Source: Haloterrigena sp. KLK7 (GTDB lineage: Archaea; Halobacteriota; Halobacteria; Halobacteriales; Natrialbaceae). Taken from it: a DNA stretch of 64,000 nucleotides. Shown piece after piece: positions 37,882-46,435 of this stretch; the first letter of the stretch is position 1, and every line of letters begins with the position of its first letter. Under the pieces are notes generated by a model. The model saw nothing but the letters and a program-made list of their open reading frames with translations, was not told the DNA's origin and searched no databases. The translations under genes were made by a program, and so were the position numbers. The stretch spans positions 186,001 through 250,000 of the forward strand of contig NZ_CP149788.1 in the NCBI RefSeq assembly GCF_037914945.1. Direction: 5' to 3'.

Positions 37882-38084
37882 TATAGGGAACTATCAGCAA
37901 CCGCCTAGGAGTTCACATACAATTATTTACTCTTCTGTCTGAGCTGTATGCTGTGAATCGTTCTCAGATCGCACTATGAATTTGATAAATGCAAATGTTC
38001 CTCTAGGACAATCTCCATACGGTCTGCTACCTGAGCACAGAAGAGTTAGTTATTCCATCCAAATCCTACAAGTATTTTTCAAAA

Positions 38085-38096
38085 AAATATATATGG
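38085..38096 (+). promoter_or_regulatory. TATA box of the FAD oxidoreductase gene
   Basis: AAATATATATGG is centred about 27 nt before the ATG at 38117, fitting a leaderless transcript. Confidence 0.6.
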
Positions 38097-38116
38097 TAAG
38101 CGCGTGACCTTCTTCT

Positions 38117-39265
38117 ATGGATGTTGTGATAGTTGGCGGTGGAATAATCGGATTGTCAAGCGCATACTATCTCGCTAAACAAGGAATTGACGTCACCGTG
38201 GTAGAAAAAGGAAATATCGGGAGTGGAAACACAGAACGTTCAGCGGGCGGAATTCGAAAGCAATTCTCCACCCCGGTGAACGTGGAGCTTTCGAAAATCA
38301 GTGCTGATGTCTGGAACCAGTTTGAAGAAGAATTCGGCGTCGATATTCAGTACCGGAAGATAGGATACCTCTTCCTCGCTCGCGAGGAAGAAACAGCGAT
38401 CGGCTTCAAAGAAGACGTCGCGATGCAAAACGAGCTCGGAGTAGAGAGCAAAATCGTCGAGCCGGAAGAGATGACCGACTACTGTGCCGGACTGAAACCG
38501 AGCCTGTTTAAGCTAGGGACGTACTGTCCGACGGACGGCTTTGCGGATCCACACCTCGCGTTACAAGGCTACGCACAGGCAGCACAAGAGGTCGGAGTCG
38601 AAATACAAACGAAAACAGCCGTCACAGACGTCCTTCGCGAAGACGGCGCTGTAGTCGGTGTCGAGACGGAAGATGCCACGCTGAACGCAGACTTCGTCGT
38701 AAACACTGCCGGCGCGTGGGCCGGCCGTATCGCCGAATTCGCTGACGTGTCTCTTCCGGTTGCGCCCCGTCGACGTCAGTGCTCTATCATCAATCCGGAA
38801 ACGCCCGTTCCGGAGTCAGATCCCTACGCGATCGACTTAGATACGGGCGCATATTTCCGGCCTGAACGCGAGGGTGCAGCAGTAGCCGGTGGGCACTTCG
38901 AGAGCCACGACCCCGATGTCGATCCCAACACCTACTCGAAGCAAGTCGACCTCGAGTGGATGGCGACCGTGATCGAGCACGTGTCTGAATATTCCACCTA
39001 TTTCGGACTTGATTCGGAAATAAAGCGCGGGTGGGCCGGTCTGTATGCTGTCACGCCGGACCACCATCCGATAATCGAAGAGACGATCCCCGGATTCATT
39101 AACGCGGTAGGGTTCTCCGGCCACGGATTCCAACATGCCCCTGCAACTGGCCAAATCGTCACTGACCTCGTGGTGACGGGCGAGACGGACCTCGTCGATA
39201 TCTCCCCGCTACATAGCGATCGGTTCAAGAAGGGGATGCTAATAGAAGAGAAAAACGTTGCATAG
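38117..39265 (+). CDS. FAD-dependent amine/D-amino-acid oxidoreductase (DAO family)
   Basis: The 382-residue protein begins with a dinucleotide-binding fold (VVIVGGGIIGLSSAYYLAKQGIDVTVVEKG). It continues with GSGNTERSAGGIRKQFSTP, typical of the sarcosine/dimethylglycine/D-amino-acid dehydrogenase family, and ends with the second FAD contact NAVGFSGHGFQHAPATGQIV. It would oxidise a secondary amine or D-amino acid. With the symporter and proline racemase upstream, D-proline or hydroxyproline is a reasonable substrate. With hydantoinases downstream, sarcosine is an alternative. It is expressed from its own promoter. Confidence 0.85.
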   Translation: MDVVIVGGGIIGLSSAYYLAKQGIDVTVVEKGNIGSGNTERSAGGIRKQFSTPVNVELSKISADVWNQFEEEFGVDIQYRKIGYLFLAREEETAIGFKEDVAMQNELGVESKIVEPEEMTDYCAGLKPSLFKLGTYCPTDGFADPHLALQGYAQAAQEVGVEIQTKTAVTDVLREDGAVVGVETEDATLNADFVVNTAGAWAGRIAEFADVSLPVAPRRRQCSIINPETPVPESDPYAIDLDTGAYFRPEREGAAVAGGHFESHDPDVDPNTYSKQVDLEWMATVIEHVSEYSTYFGLDSEIKRGWAGLYAVTPDHHPIIEETIPGFINAVGFSGHGFQHAPATGQIVTDLVVTGETDLVDISPLHSDRFKKGMLIEEKNVA

Positions 39266-39887
39266 AGCGCGATCAGTTATTGAACGGACTCCGTGAGATA
39301 GCGGTGGTTTCGCCGACACGGAACTCGCTCTCGACCACTACGTTTTGATACGGACTCGATGGAGAAAGGCAGCGGCCGGTCCAGCGCCATGGCGCCCAAA
39401 CAGCGCGACGTCGAGAAGCAACGCTGGCTCGGTGTCTCCCGCAGCGCACACCTCGGACCGCTCTACTCTCGGCAGCGGTCTCGTCGATAGCGATCCGCGA
39501 TTGGTGGTCCGGCTGCAGAACTCACGGAGTTCTGACGAGCCGTACGAGAGCGTTGCTCTCGTGACCGTCGATGGGCACATCCGCTGGCAGCTAGCCGATG
39601 CACCCCGTTCTAGACCGCCTGTGAACGTGCTCTCTCTGTTGAACGACCTGTCTCGAGGAGTCGGTCAGTGAACGCTCTGGTGACCGTCACCGTCCGCTCG
39701 CTCTCTCGAGATTCTTCTCCGTTCCCGTCTCCGCTCCCGCTGAGGAGCTCGTTGGCCCACAGAGACACTTGCGACGAGTAGCCCTCTCCTTCTCAAACGG
39801 GCTCGACTAGACGGGTCGATCAACACGAAAGAAGTAGGCCGTTTCGCGCTAGTGTTCGTTCTGTCCGGGAAACGGATCGTTGACCGG
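39266..39887. other. Intergenic region, no gene seen
   Basis: About 620 bases. Open frames on both strands (39338-39580 minus, 39345-39671 plus) are Arg/Ser-rich, not acidic, and resemble no family. Probably non-coding or decayed. Confidence 0.5.
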
Positions 39888-41915
39888 TTACAGCTGAATC
39901 TGAAGGTTCCCACGTTCGGTGACGGTTGCGGTCGTCTCCGGGGGAATAATCGACGTGCAACCGGATTCCTCGATAATCGCGGGTCCTTCGAGCGTTTCTC
40001 CGATCAGCAGCGCCGCTCGATCGACGACCGGCGTTTCAACGAATCCCGGTTCTTCGAAGTATACGTCACGAGATGACTTCACGGGATCTCGCTCCTCTAT
40101 CGATACTTCGTCGGTGATCTTCTCCGTCGAGACCGTCCCCGTCAATCGAAGCGTGACGAGTTCGACCGGTTCCTCGGGCATCGCGTATCCGTAGAGTTCA
40201 CGGTGTTGCTCGTGGAACCGGTCGATTCCGGCCTCCAGGTTTTCTCTGCTATCGGCTTCGCCGGGGAGTGACACGGTAAGCTCGTACGCCTGACCGGAAT
40301 ACCGCAAGTCGAGCTGGTGGGTCAGTTCGACCTCGGTCTCCTCGAACCCTTGCTCAGCGAACCGAGACAGGAGGTCTCCTTCGAGCGAACTGAACTCTTC
40401 GCGAACGTTTCCGGCCTCGATCTCCTTTCCGGTGTATGCCTGCGACTCGTCCATGCGGACGTCGGCTAAGAGAAGCCCACGCGCAGAGAGTACGCCGGGC
40501 GTCCGCGGTAGCAAGATCGAGTCCATGTCCATATTCTGAGCGACCGACGGTGCCTGTAGCGGACCGGCACCCCCGAACGGGACGAGGGTATAGTCTGCGG
40601 GGTCACGTCCCCGCTCGATGGTTACCCGACGAATCTCACGGGCCATCTTGGCGTTCGCCACTCGAAGGACGTCCAGGGCGGCCTCTTCGATCGATAGACC
40701 GAGGGGCTCGGCGATTTTGTCTTCGAAGAGATCTCGGGCACGCTCCATCGCGGGCTGCATATCGCCGTCGAGGAAGGCGTCCGGGTCGATTCGTTTGAGG
40801 ATCAGGTTCGCATCAGTGACCGTCGGCTCGGTACCGCCTCGCCCGTAGCAGATCGGTCCGGGATCGGCACCAGCGGATTTCGGTCCGACTCGAAGTCCAC
40901 CGCCATTGTCGATCCACGCGATGCTTCCCCCTCCGGCCCCAACCGTGCTAATGTCTACGAGCGGAGTGTTGATCGGGAGATCGTTGATCTCTCCCTCCGT
41001 CGACCGAACGATGGACCCGTCCTCGACGATGCTCACGTCTGCGCTCGTTCCGCCCATGTCCAGACCGATCGCGTTGGAGAACCCTTCGTTCACGCTCACG
41101 TCTTGACACGCGACCGCACCTGCGGCCGGCCCTGATAGGACCGTTCGGAGTGCGAAGTCCGTCGCCTGCTCCGTTCCGAAGATACCGCCGCCCGAGTGCA
41201 TCACGTTCAGCGGGACGTCGATGCCCCGCTCTTCGATCCCGGCGTCTAACCGTCCGAGATAGTCCTGAATAGTGATCTTCACGGCCTCGTTCAACACCGT
41301 CGTGACCGTGCGGTCGTACTCGCGGGTTTCGGGATACACCGCGGACGAAAGCGCGTAATCGAGATCCGTCTCGGTCTCGATAATCTCACCGATACGCCGT
41401 TCGTGTTCGTCGTTCAGATACGAGAACAACATCGAGACGACGACGGAGTCTACTCCCTCATCCTCGAGTTCCGTGACGGCGTCTCGAACGTCGTCTTCGT
41501 CGAGTTCGTCTACGACGTCACCGTCGGCGTTCAGACGGCCCTCGACACCGAAGCGGTGTTTGCGCGGAATGAGGCCCGGCGGCTTGTCCGCTTGCAGATT
41601 GTAGAGCTCCGGCCGCGTTTGATCACCGATCTCGAGCACGTCACGGAGTCCGCTGTTCGTAATGAGACCGAGGTCGGGGATCTCGCTTTCGAGGACGGCG
41701 TTCGTTCCGACCGTCGTTCCGTGGCTGAGATATGACGTCCGTTCCCCGTCGGTGTCCGTTATTTCTAGTATTTTGTCGATTCCGTTGAGCACGCCTCGGT
41801 CGAACTCCGGGGGCGTTGACGGAGTCTTTGTGGTGTGAATCTCTCCCGTTTCGTCGTCGTAGAGAACGACGTCCGTGAACGTCCCACCGGTGTCAACGCC
41901 GATACGAATAGTCAT
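39888..41915 (-). CDS. hyuA: Hydantoinase/oxoprolinase family, subunit A
   Basis: The 675-residue protein is the ATP-using A subunit of the hydantoinase/5-oxoprolinase/acetone carboxylase family. It shows RIGVDTGGTFTDVV (phosphate 1 of the actin-like fold), YLSHGTTVGTNAVLE, SGPAAGAVA, GLDMGGTSADVS, and GAGGGSIAWIDNGGGLRVGPKSAGADPGPICYG. With subunit B it opens amide rings such as 5-oxoproline, hydantoin or N-methylhydantoin at the cost of ATP. The start overlaps the end of hyuB by four bases, so the two are translated together. Confidence 0.92.
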   Translation of the reverse strand: MTIRIGVDTGGTFTDVVLYDDETGEIHTTKTPSTPPEFDRGVLNGIDKILEITDTDGERTSYLSHGTTVGTNAVLESEIPDLGLITNSGLRDVLEIGDQTRPELYNLQADKPPGLIPRKHRFGVEGRLNADGDVVDELDEDDVRDAVTELEDEGVDSVVVSMLFSYLNDEHERRIGEIIETETDLDYALSSAVYPETREYDRTVTTVLNEAVKITIQDYLGRLDAGIEERGIDVPLNVMHSGGGIFGTEQATDFALRTVLSGPAAGAVACQDVSVNEGFSNAIGLDMGGTSADVSIVEDGSIVRSTEGEINDLPINTPLVDISTVGAGGGSIAWIDNGGGLRVGPKSAGADPGPICYGRGGTEPTVTDANLILKRIDPDAFLDGDMQPAMERARDLFEDKIAEPLGLSIEEAALDVLRVANAKMAREIRRVTIERGRDPADYTLVPFGGAGPLQAPSVAQNMDMDSILLPRTPGVLSARGLLLADVRMDESQAYTGKEIEAGNVREEFSSLEGDLLSRFAEQGFEETEVELTHQLDLRYSGQAYELTVSLPGEADSRENLEAGIDRFHEQHRELYGYAMPEEPVELVTLRLTGTVSTEKITDEVSIEERDPVKSSRDVYFEEPGFVETPVVDRAALLIGETLEGPAIIEESGCTSIIPPETTATVTERGNLQIQL

Positions 41916-43657
41916 TCGTGGTCACCTCCGTTCGCCGGTCCGTTTTCAGACAACTCTCTGCGTCGTTCTTCGGTCGCTTCGTAGTCGACATCGTTCTGTG
42001 TGATGACAACACCATACTCGGTTCGGGCTTTCTCTTCCGATACTTTGTCATTTTGGACGTCTTCGAGTACCGCGTCCGGATCGCGCTCCAGCGGATCTCC
42101 GTATCCGCCACCGCCGGGAGTCTGAATACTCACGACATCGTTCGGTTCTAACTTCGTCGTCGACTTCGACGGTAGCGGTTCTTCCTCGTCTGTCTCCGGA
42201 TTCCGGTAGAACCGTGCCGCTCGTGCCGGATTACCGCCGAACACGCCCCAGGGCTGTGACTTCGTCCGGTCCGTCAGCAACGAGAACGACGCCTCGTGGT
42301 CATAGAACTCGAGGTCTCGCCGAACGCCCAGGCCGCCGCGCTGGCGCCCGGCACCCTCGGAGTCCTGAATGAGGGCGTATTTTCGAACATAGACGGGCAG
42401 TTCGGTTTCGAGTTCCTCTATCGGGCTATTCGCCGTGTTCTGGAAGTGAGTCTGAACTGCGTCCATCCCGTCTTTTTCGGCCCGACCGCCGTAGCCACCG
42501 GCCACCGTCTCGTAATAGACGTACTCTTCGTCGTCTCGCGGATCACGTCCGCCGAATGCGGTATTACAGACGATCCCCTTCGTGGCGCCGATCGTCTGTT
42601 CGGGAACCGGCTCGGCCATGGCCTTCGTCATCAGGTCCGCTGCACGCATCGGGATTTCCCAGCCCGCTGCGACGGGACGGTTCTGGGTCGGATTCACCAT
42701 CGTCCCTTCCGGCGTGATGACTTCGAACGGACGATAGAAACCGTCGTTCTTCGGTAGATCTTCACCGATGAACGCCATCGCAACGGACATCACTCCTGCG
42801 AACGCCATTGCGGGGGTACAGTTGAGCGGACCCCTGTTCTCCTCCGCCGTTCCGGTGAAGTCGACGGTCATCTCGTCGCCTTCGATCGTGACTGTCAGCG
42901 TCAACTGGACGGGTTCATCGACGATCCCGTCTCCGTCCATTTCGTCCGACGCTGAGAAGGATCCGTCCGGCAACTTCTCGATCGCTGCGCGAACACGTCG
43001 TTCCGTGTAATCGAGGAGTTCGTCGAGATAGTCGTTGGTTCGCTCCCGTCCGTACGTTTCGTGTAAATCGACGAACCGCTTTTCACCGATGCGGTTCGCC
43101 CCGAGCTGCGCCTGATAGTCCCCGCGTCGCATTTTCGGTTCGCGGACGTTTCGGAGGATGAACGAGAGGACGTTTTCGTCGTACTCCCAGTCTTCGACCG
43201 CGTGGACGCCCGGAATGACCATTCCCTCTCCGTACAGTTCGGTATTGTCGTTCGGAATACCGCCGGGAGTTCCGCCACCGATATCGACGTGGTGTGCTGA
43301 GTTAGCGGCGTACCCGATGATCTCGTCGTCGTGAAAGAGCGGTGAGATCAGCATCACGTCTGGGAGATGAACGGCTCCCTTGTACGGATCGTTGATGAGG
43401 ATCCCGTCCCCGGGCGAAAGTTCGTCTTCCCAGTCAGGGATGTTCTTCGGAACGACCGAAACCAGCGAGCCGATATGCTGCGGAGCGATATCGTGCTGAG
43501 AAATGTGACGGAGCTCCGAATCGAAAAGCGCACACGTGTGATCGCGGCGGATCTTGATGTTCGTTGAGTAGGCCGTTCGTTGGAGCGTCGTGCCCATTTC
43601 TTCGACGATACTCTTGAGTGAGTGCCGAAATATCTCTAATTCTCCCGAATCTGGCAT
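41912..43657 (-). CDS. hyuB: Hydantoinase/oxoprolinase family, subunit B
   Basis: The 581-residue protein matches HyuB: FRHSLKSIVEEMGTTLQRTAYSTNIKIRRDHTCALFD near the start, PGDGILINDPYKGAVHLPDVML, AANSAHHVDIGGGTPG, and GAGRQRGGLGVRRDLEFY near the end. It forms the catalytic complex with HyuA. Its TATA-like box at 43680-43688 sits about 27 nt before the ATG, so hyuBA is a two-gene operon. The exact ring substrate cannot be told from sequence. Confidence 0.92.
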   Translation of the reverse strand: MPDSGELEIFRHSLKSIVEEMGTTLQRTAYSTNIKIRRDHTCALFDSELRHISQHDIAPQHIGSLVSVVPKNIPDWEDELSPGDGILINDPYKGAVHLPDVMLISPLFHDDEIIGYAANSAHHVDIGGGTPGGIPNDNTELYGEGMVIPGVHAVEDWEYDENVLSFILRNVREPKMRRGDYQAQLGANRIGEKRFVDLHETYGRERTNDYLDELLDYTERRVRAAIEKLPDGSFSASDEMDGDGIVDEPVQLTLTVTIEGDEMTVDFTGTAEENRGPLNCTPAMAFAGVMSVAMAFIGEDLPKNDGFYRPFEVITPEGTMVNPTQNRPVAAGWEIPMRAADLMTKAMAEPVPEQTIGATKGIVCNTAFGGRDPRDDEEYVYYETVAGGYGGRAEKDGMDAVQTHFQNTANSPIEELETELPVYVRKYALIQDSEGAGRQRGGLGVRRDLEFYDHEASFSLLTDRTKSQPWGVFGGNPARAARFYRNPETDEEEPLPSKSTTKLEPNDVVSIQTPGGGGYGDPLERDPDAVLEDVQNDKVSEEKARTEYGVVITQNDVDYEATEERRRELSENGPANGGDHE

Positions 43658-43679
43658 ACATCGTAACTTAGCGTTGCAA

Positions 43680-43688
43680 GGTAAAAAG
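43680..43688 (-). promoter_or_regulatory. TATA-like box of the hyuBA operon
   Basis: GGTAAAAAG (CTTTTTACC in gene direction) is centred about 27 nt before the hyuB ATG at 43657. It lies in the 58-base gap after the epimerase gene. Confidence 0.55.
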
Positions 43689-43715
43689 ATACCGGTTCCG
43701 GAAATATTCGTCAGC

Positions 43716-44585
43716 TCATTCCGGCGGGGAGTCCCATTCGCTCCCGTCGTCTTTCGGATCGTAGCCGAGAACCTCTCGATTATGCTCTAGATCGACCCAC
43801 GTCGACTCGTTGTCGCTTACTCCCCAGAAGACATCGAAATCGATCGAATCGTCCTGTAGACAGCGTTCCACCAGTTGACCCAGATCCCGGTGGGAAAGCC
43901 ACGTACATTTCATCCGATCGACCATGAGATCGTATTCGTCACTATCCCGCTCCCACCATCCTTCGTCGACACCCGTTTCAGCGAGACCGTACGGGTGATC
44001 GTACGGTTCGTCGAGAACAGTCAAAATCCGGAGCGAATAGAAGCTGGTCGGATAGTCGCGAAGGTTCGTCTCGTAAACGGGATGGAGCTCGCCGAGCGGA
44101 TTCTCCTTGCTTTCGACGAACTGTCGTCCGAGTGCTTCGCCGAGCACTTTCGAGACGCCGTAGAAGGAGTCCGGCCGTGGGGGCTCCTCGTGCGTGACCG
44201 AAAGGTCGTACTCGGGATCATAGAGTTCGGGCGAGTTTTCGATTTCGTACATCCCGATGGTGTGAATCGAAGAGGCGAAAATGAAGTTCTCCACTTCGGC
44301 ATCGGCAGCGGCCTGCAACACGTTGTACATCCCTCTAATGTTCGTGTCTTCGACCGTGTCCCACGGCACGCTGAGTTCTGCTGCGGCCGCGAGATGGATG
44401 ACTGCGTCCTGGTTATCGAAGTGCGGTCGAATCTCGTCGTAGTTCGTGATGTCAGCGACGACTGTCTCCCGCTCGGGATGGTCTTCGGCGTCGAGGCACG
44501 TGAACTCGTACTCTTCCTGGTCACCTAGCTCCGAGAGGATAGCGCTTCCAACGGTACCGTTAGCACCTGTGATGAGGACTCGCAT
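43716..44585 (-). CDS. NAD-dependent epimerase/dehydratase (extended SDR)
   Basis: The 289-residue protein is an extended short-chain dehydrogenase: VLITGANGTVGSAIL (NAD loop), VIHLAAAAE, FASSIHTIGMYE (catalytic Ser) and the SFYGVSKVLGE Tyr-Lys pair. Similar proteins include uronate dehydrogenases and sugar epimerases. The uronate reading would fit the glucuronate theme at the left of the window but is only a possibility. The start is the ATG at 44585, with a TATA-like CAAATAAATT at 44611-44620. Confidence 0.82.
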   Translation of the reverse strand: MRVLITGANGTVGSAILSELGDQEEYEFTCLDAEDHPERETVVADITNYDEIRPHFDNQDAVIHLAAAAELSVPWDTVEDTNIRGMYNVLQAAADAEVENFIFASSIHTIGMYEIENSPELYDPEYDLSVTHEEPPRPDSFYGVSKVLGEALGRQFVESKENPLGELHPVYETNLRDYPTSFYSLRILTVLDEPYDHPYGLAETGVDEGWWERDSDEYDLMVDRMKCTWLSHRDLGQLVERCLQDDSIDFDVFWGVSDNESTWVDLEHNREVLGYDPKDDGSEWDSPPE

Positions 44586-44737
44586 CAACTACTGATGGGG
44601 CATTCAGGGTCAAATAAATTCGGGTATCCAGCGAGTGTTGCCAAGATCTGACCGACTCTGAGAGCGAATACCAGTGCTTCGCAGAAGCCGAGACACGGAG
44701 CTCTTCGACTACGACTATTTAGAATCGTCTCATTCTG

Positions 44738-45919
44738 TCACAGATCTCCCTCGATCTCGGAACGCTGTCGCGTTTCCACCCATTCCTCAATACGGTCGAA
44801 CGCGGTATCGATTCTGTCGAGGGAGTTAGAGTAGGCGATTCGAATTCTGTCCGAATTCGATCCGAAGACGTCCCCCGGAACGAGCGCGACTCCGGCGTCC
44901 TGGAGGAGTGACCACGCGAACTCGCGCCCGTCCATTCCGACGTCCGGAACTGTCGGATACGCATAGATCGCGCCCTCCGGTTCCGGCGCAGTCATTCCCG
45001 GGATGTCGTCCATCCGCTCACAAACCAGCGTTCGCCGGTCCGAAAACGCTTCGACCAGCGGTTCGTAGAGATCTCCCTGCAGGGCCCTGAGCGCAGCGTG
45101 TTGCGAAATCGAGGGGGCACACGTCGTCGTGTACTGTCTCATTCGCAGGAGTACGTCGGCCAACTCTTTCGGTGCGCCGATATATCCGACTCGCCACCCG
45201 GTCATCGAGTACGCTTTCGAAACACCGTTGATCGTAATCGTCCGATCGTACATGCCGGTAAGCGAGGCCGGACTCCGATGTTCGCTTTCGTCGTAAATTA
45301 TTTTCTCGTAGATTTCGTCGGAGAGTACGTATATATCGTTCTCTACGACGAGATCACGTATTGCCCGTAGATGGTCATCGTCTATAACGCTCCCCGTTGG
45401 GTTCTGCGGGCTATTCAGGATCAGTAAGGCCGTGTCATCGCTGATCTGAGATTCCAACGCCTCGATGTCCGGCTGGAAATCGTTCTCGGGATCTAAGGGA
45501 TACCGAACAGGAGTGCCGCCAGCAGCACGGACACTCGGCGCATAGGTCCAGCACGGGTCAGGGATCAGGACTTCCGCACCCGGATCGACCATCGCCATCA
45601 TCGAGATGAAGACCGCTTCGCTCGCTCCAGCGGTAACGATAACCTCGTCGTCTGGGCTATACGTGATCCCGTTATCGGACTCGAATTTCGCCGCGATCTG
45701 CTCGCGGAGCGGGCGAATCCCGTAGTTGGACGTGTAATGAACGTGGCCCTCCTCAATCGCGTCTACTGCAGCTTGCTTTATCGGCGATGGGGTGTCGAAG
45801 TCGGGTCGACCGATCTCGAGGTGTACGATGTCCTCACCCATCCGCTCTAGTCGGTTACACTCCGAGAAAATCTCCCGTATTCCGGAGTACGGAATCTCTT
45901 CCATTCGTTGGGCTGGCAT
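44738..45919 (-). CDS. PLP-dependent aminotransferase, class I/II
   Basis: The 393-residue protein is a fold-type I aminotransferase: DIVHLEIGRPDFDTP, HYTSNYGIRPLREQIA, VTAGASEAVF, LILNSPQNPTGSV (substrate-side Asn), YVLSDEIYEKIIY (PLP Asp) and the PLP-lysine NGVSKAYSMTGWRVGY. It moves amino groups to 2-oxoglutarate; the donor could be alanine, aspartate, a branched amino acid or beta-alanine. The ATG at 45919 gives the family N-terminus, while the upstream ATG at 46060 adds unrelated sequence. It is divergent from the methylmalonate-semialdehyde dehydrogenase gene, and the shared gap holds operator sites S3 and S4. Confidence 0.87.
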   Translation of the reverse strand: MPAQRMEEIPYSGIREIFSECNRLERMGEDIVHLEIGRPDFDTPSPIKQAAVDAIEEGHVHYTSNYGIRPLREQIAAKFESDNGITYSPDDEVIVTAGASEAVFISMMAMVDPGAEVLIPDPCWTYAPSVRAAGGTPVRYPLDPENDFQPDIEALESQISDDTALLILNSPQNPTGSVIDDDHLRAIRDLVVENDIYVLSDEIYEKIIYDESEHRSPASLTGMYDRTITINGVSKAYSMTGWRVGYIGAPKELADVLLRMRQYTTTCAPSISQHAALRALQGDLYEPLVEAFSDRRTLVCERMDDIPGMTAPEPEGAIYAYPTVPDVGMDGREFAWSLLQDAGVALVPGDVFGSNSDRIRIAYSNSLDRIDTAFDRIEEWVETRQRSEIEGDL

Positions 45920-46044
45920 AGGATTCCCCTGAAGATGCTGGACGGAAGTACAAATAACCATCGATGAACGTAATTTTCCAAATAGTTCTAGATAGGTTAC
46001 ATAACAGGCCGTCGGAGACGATCCGTGTGGTTCGCTAACACCTA

Positions 46045-46063
46045 AATTAGATATATACAAACT
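46045..46063. promoter_or_regulatory. AT-rich dyad-like element AATTAG-ATATATA-CAAACT
   Basis: It matches the right half (ATATATACAAACT) of the dyad seen at 27235; the left half is weaker. It sits 25 bases before operator S3. Confidence 0.45.
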
Positions 46064-46088
46064 CAGTAGAGGAATCGACCACCAGTGT

Positions 46089-46108
46089 TTACAAATGTAT
46101 GGATGTAA
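46089..46108. promoter_or_regulatory. Palindromic operator candidate S3
   Basis: TTACA-AAT-GTAT-GGA-TGTAA, both arms intact, in the divergent gap between the aminotransferase and aldehyde dehydrogenase genes. Its downstream half is identical to that of S4 (GTATGGATGTAA), 68 bases away. Confidence 0.65.
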
Positions 46109-46156
46109 TATTAGGGCAACTCAGGATAACGGCCGGTGATCGACTCTCCAGACTAT

Positions 46157-46176
46157 TTACAGTAGTATGGATGTAA
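46157..46176. promoter_or_regulatory. Palindromic operator candidate S4
   Basis: TTACA-GTA-GTAT-GGA-TGTAA with arms extended to ATTTACA/TGTAAAT, 7 bases each. It is centred about 240 bases before the TATA-like box at 46402 and 68 bases (about 6.5 helical turns) from S3. Confidence 0.65.
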
Positions 46177-46217
46177 ATAATCGGAACTGGTGTCCGATAG
46201 CTCACTGACGATGATGA

Positions 46218-46236
46218 TCTTTGATATACACAAACT
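46218..46236. promoter_or_regulatory. AT-rich dyad element TCTTTG-ATATACA-CAAACT
   Basis: It carries TTTGATATA and CAAACT halves in the same arrangement as the element at 27235, and lies 41 bases after S4. Confidence 0.45.
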
Positions 46237-46401
46237 CGAGCGGTCCCTCTTCAGAAGTGGTGCGTCGACCAGTAATTCGTTATCGAGGCATGGTACGGTT
46301 CAGAGCGTCCGAACGAAGCGGATTCCGCTGAGAGGGAGAATACGGTTCCCACGTGCGGATTGCGACTCGAAGGGTCGGATCGGATCGTACGAGAGGGCGA
46401 A

Positions 46402-46410
46402 CTTTTATAA
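46402..46410 (+). promoter_or_regulatory. TATA box of the methylmalonate-semialdehyde dehydrogenase gene
   Basis: CTTTTATAA is centred about 29 nt before the ATG at 46436; a leaderless transcript is expected. Confidence 0.65.
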
Positions 46411-46435
46411 GAAGTGACCGTATCTATGATAGCGT

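Larger units (their letters stand above)
37084..38116. other. Decayed stretch before the FAD oxidoreductase gene
   Basis: About one kilobase with no intact gene. Overlapping minus-strand frames (37136-37468 and 37221-37463) look like fragments of something formerly coding, but no family is recognised. A small hairpin CCGGC-N7-GCCGG lies near 37487-37503. The right part is AT-rich and holds the element at 37788, operator S2 at 37862 and the promoter at 38085. Confidence 0.45.

Noticed and set aside
39338-39671. Overlapping open frames in the gap before hyuA
   Set aside because: Composition is Arg/Ser-rich on both strands and no family features are visible.
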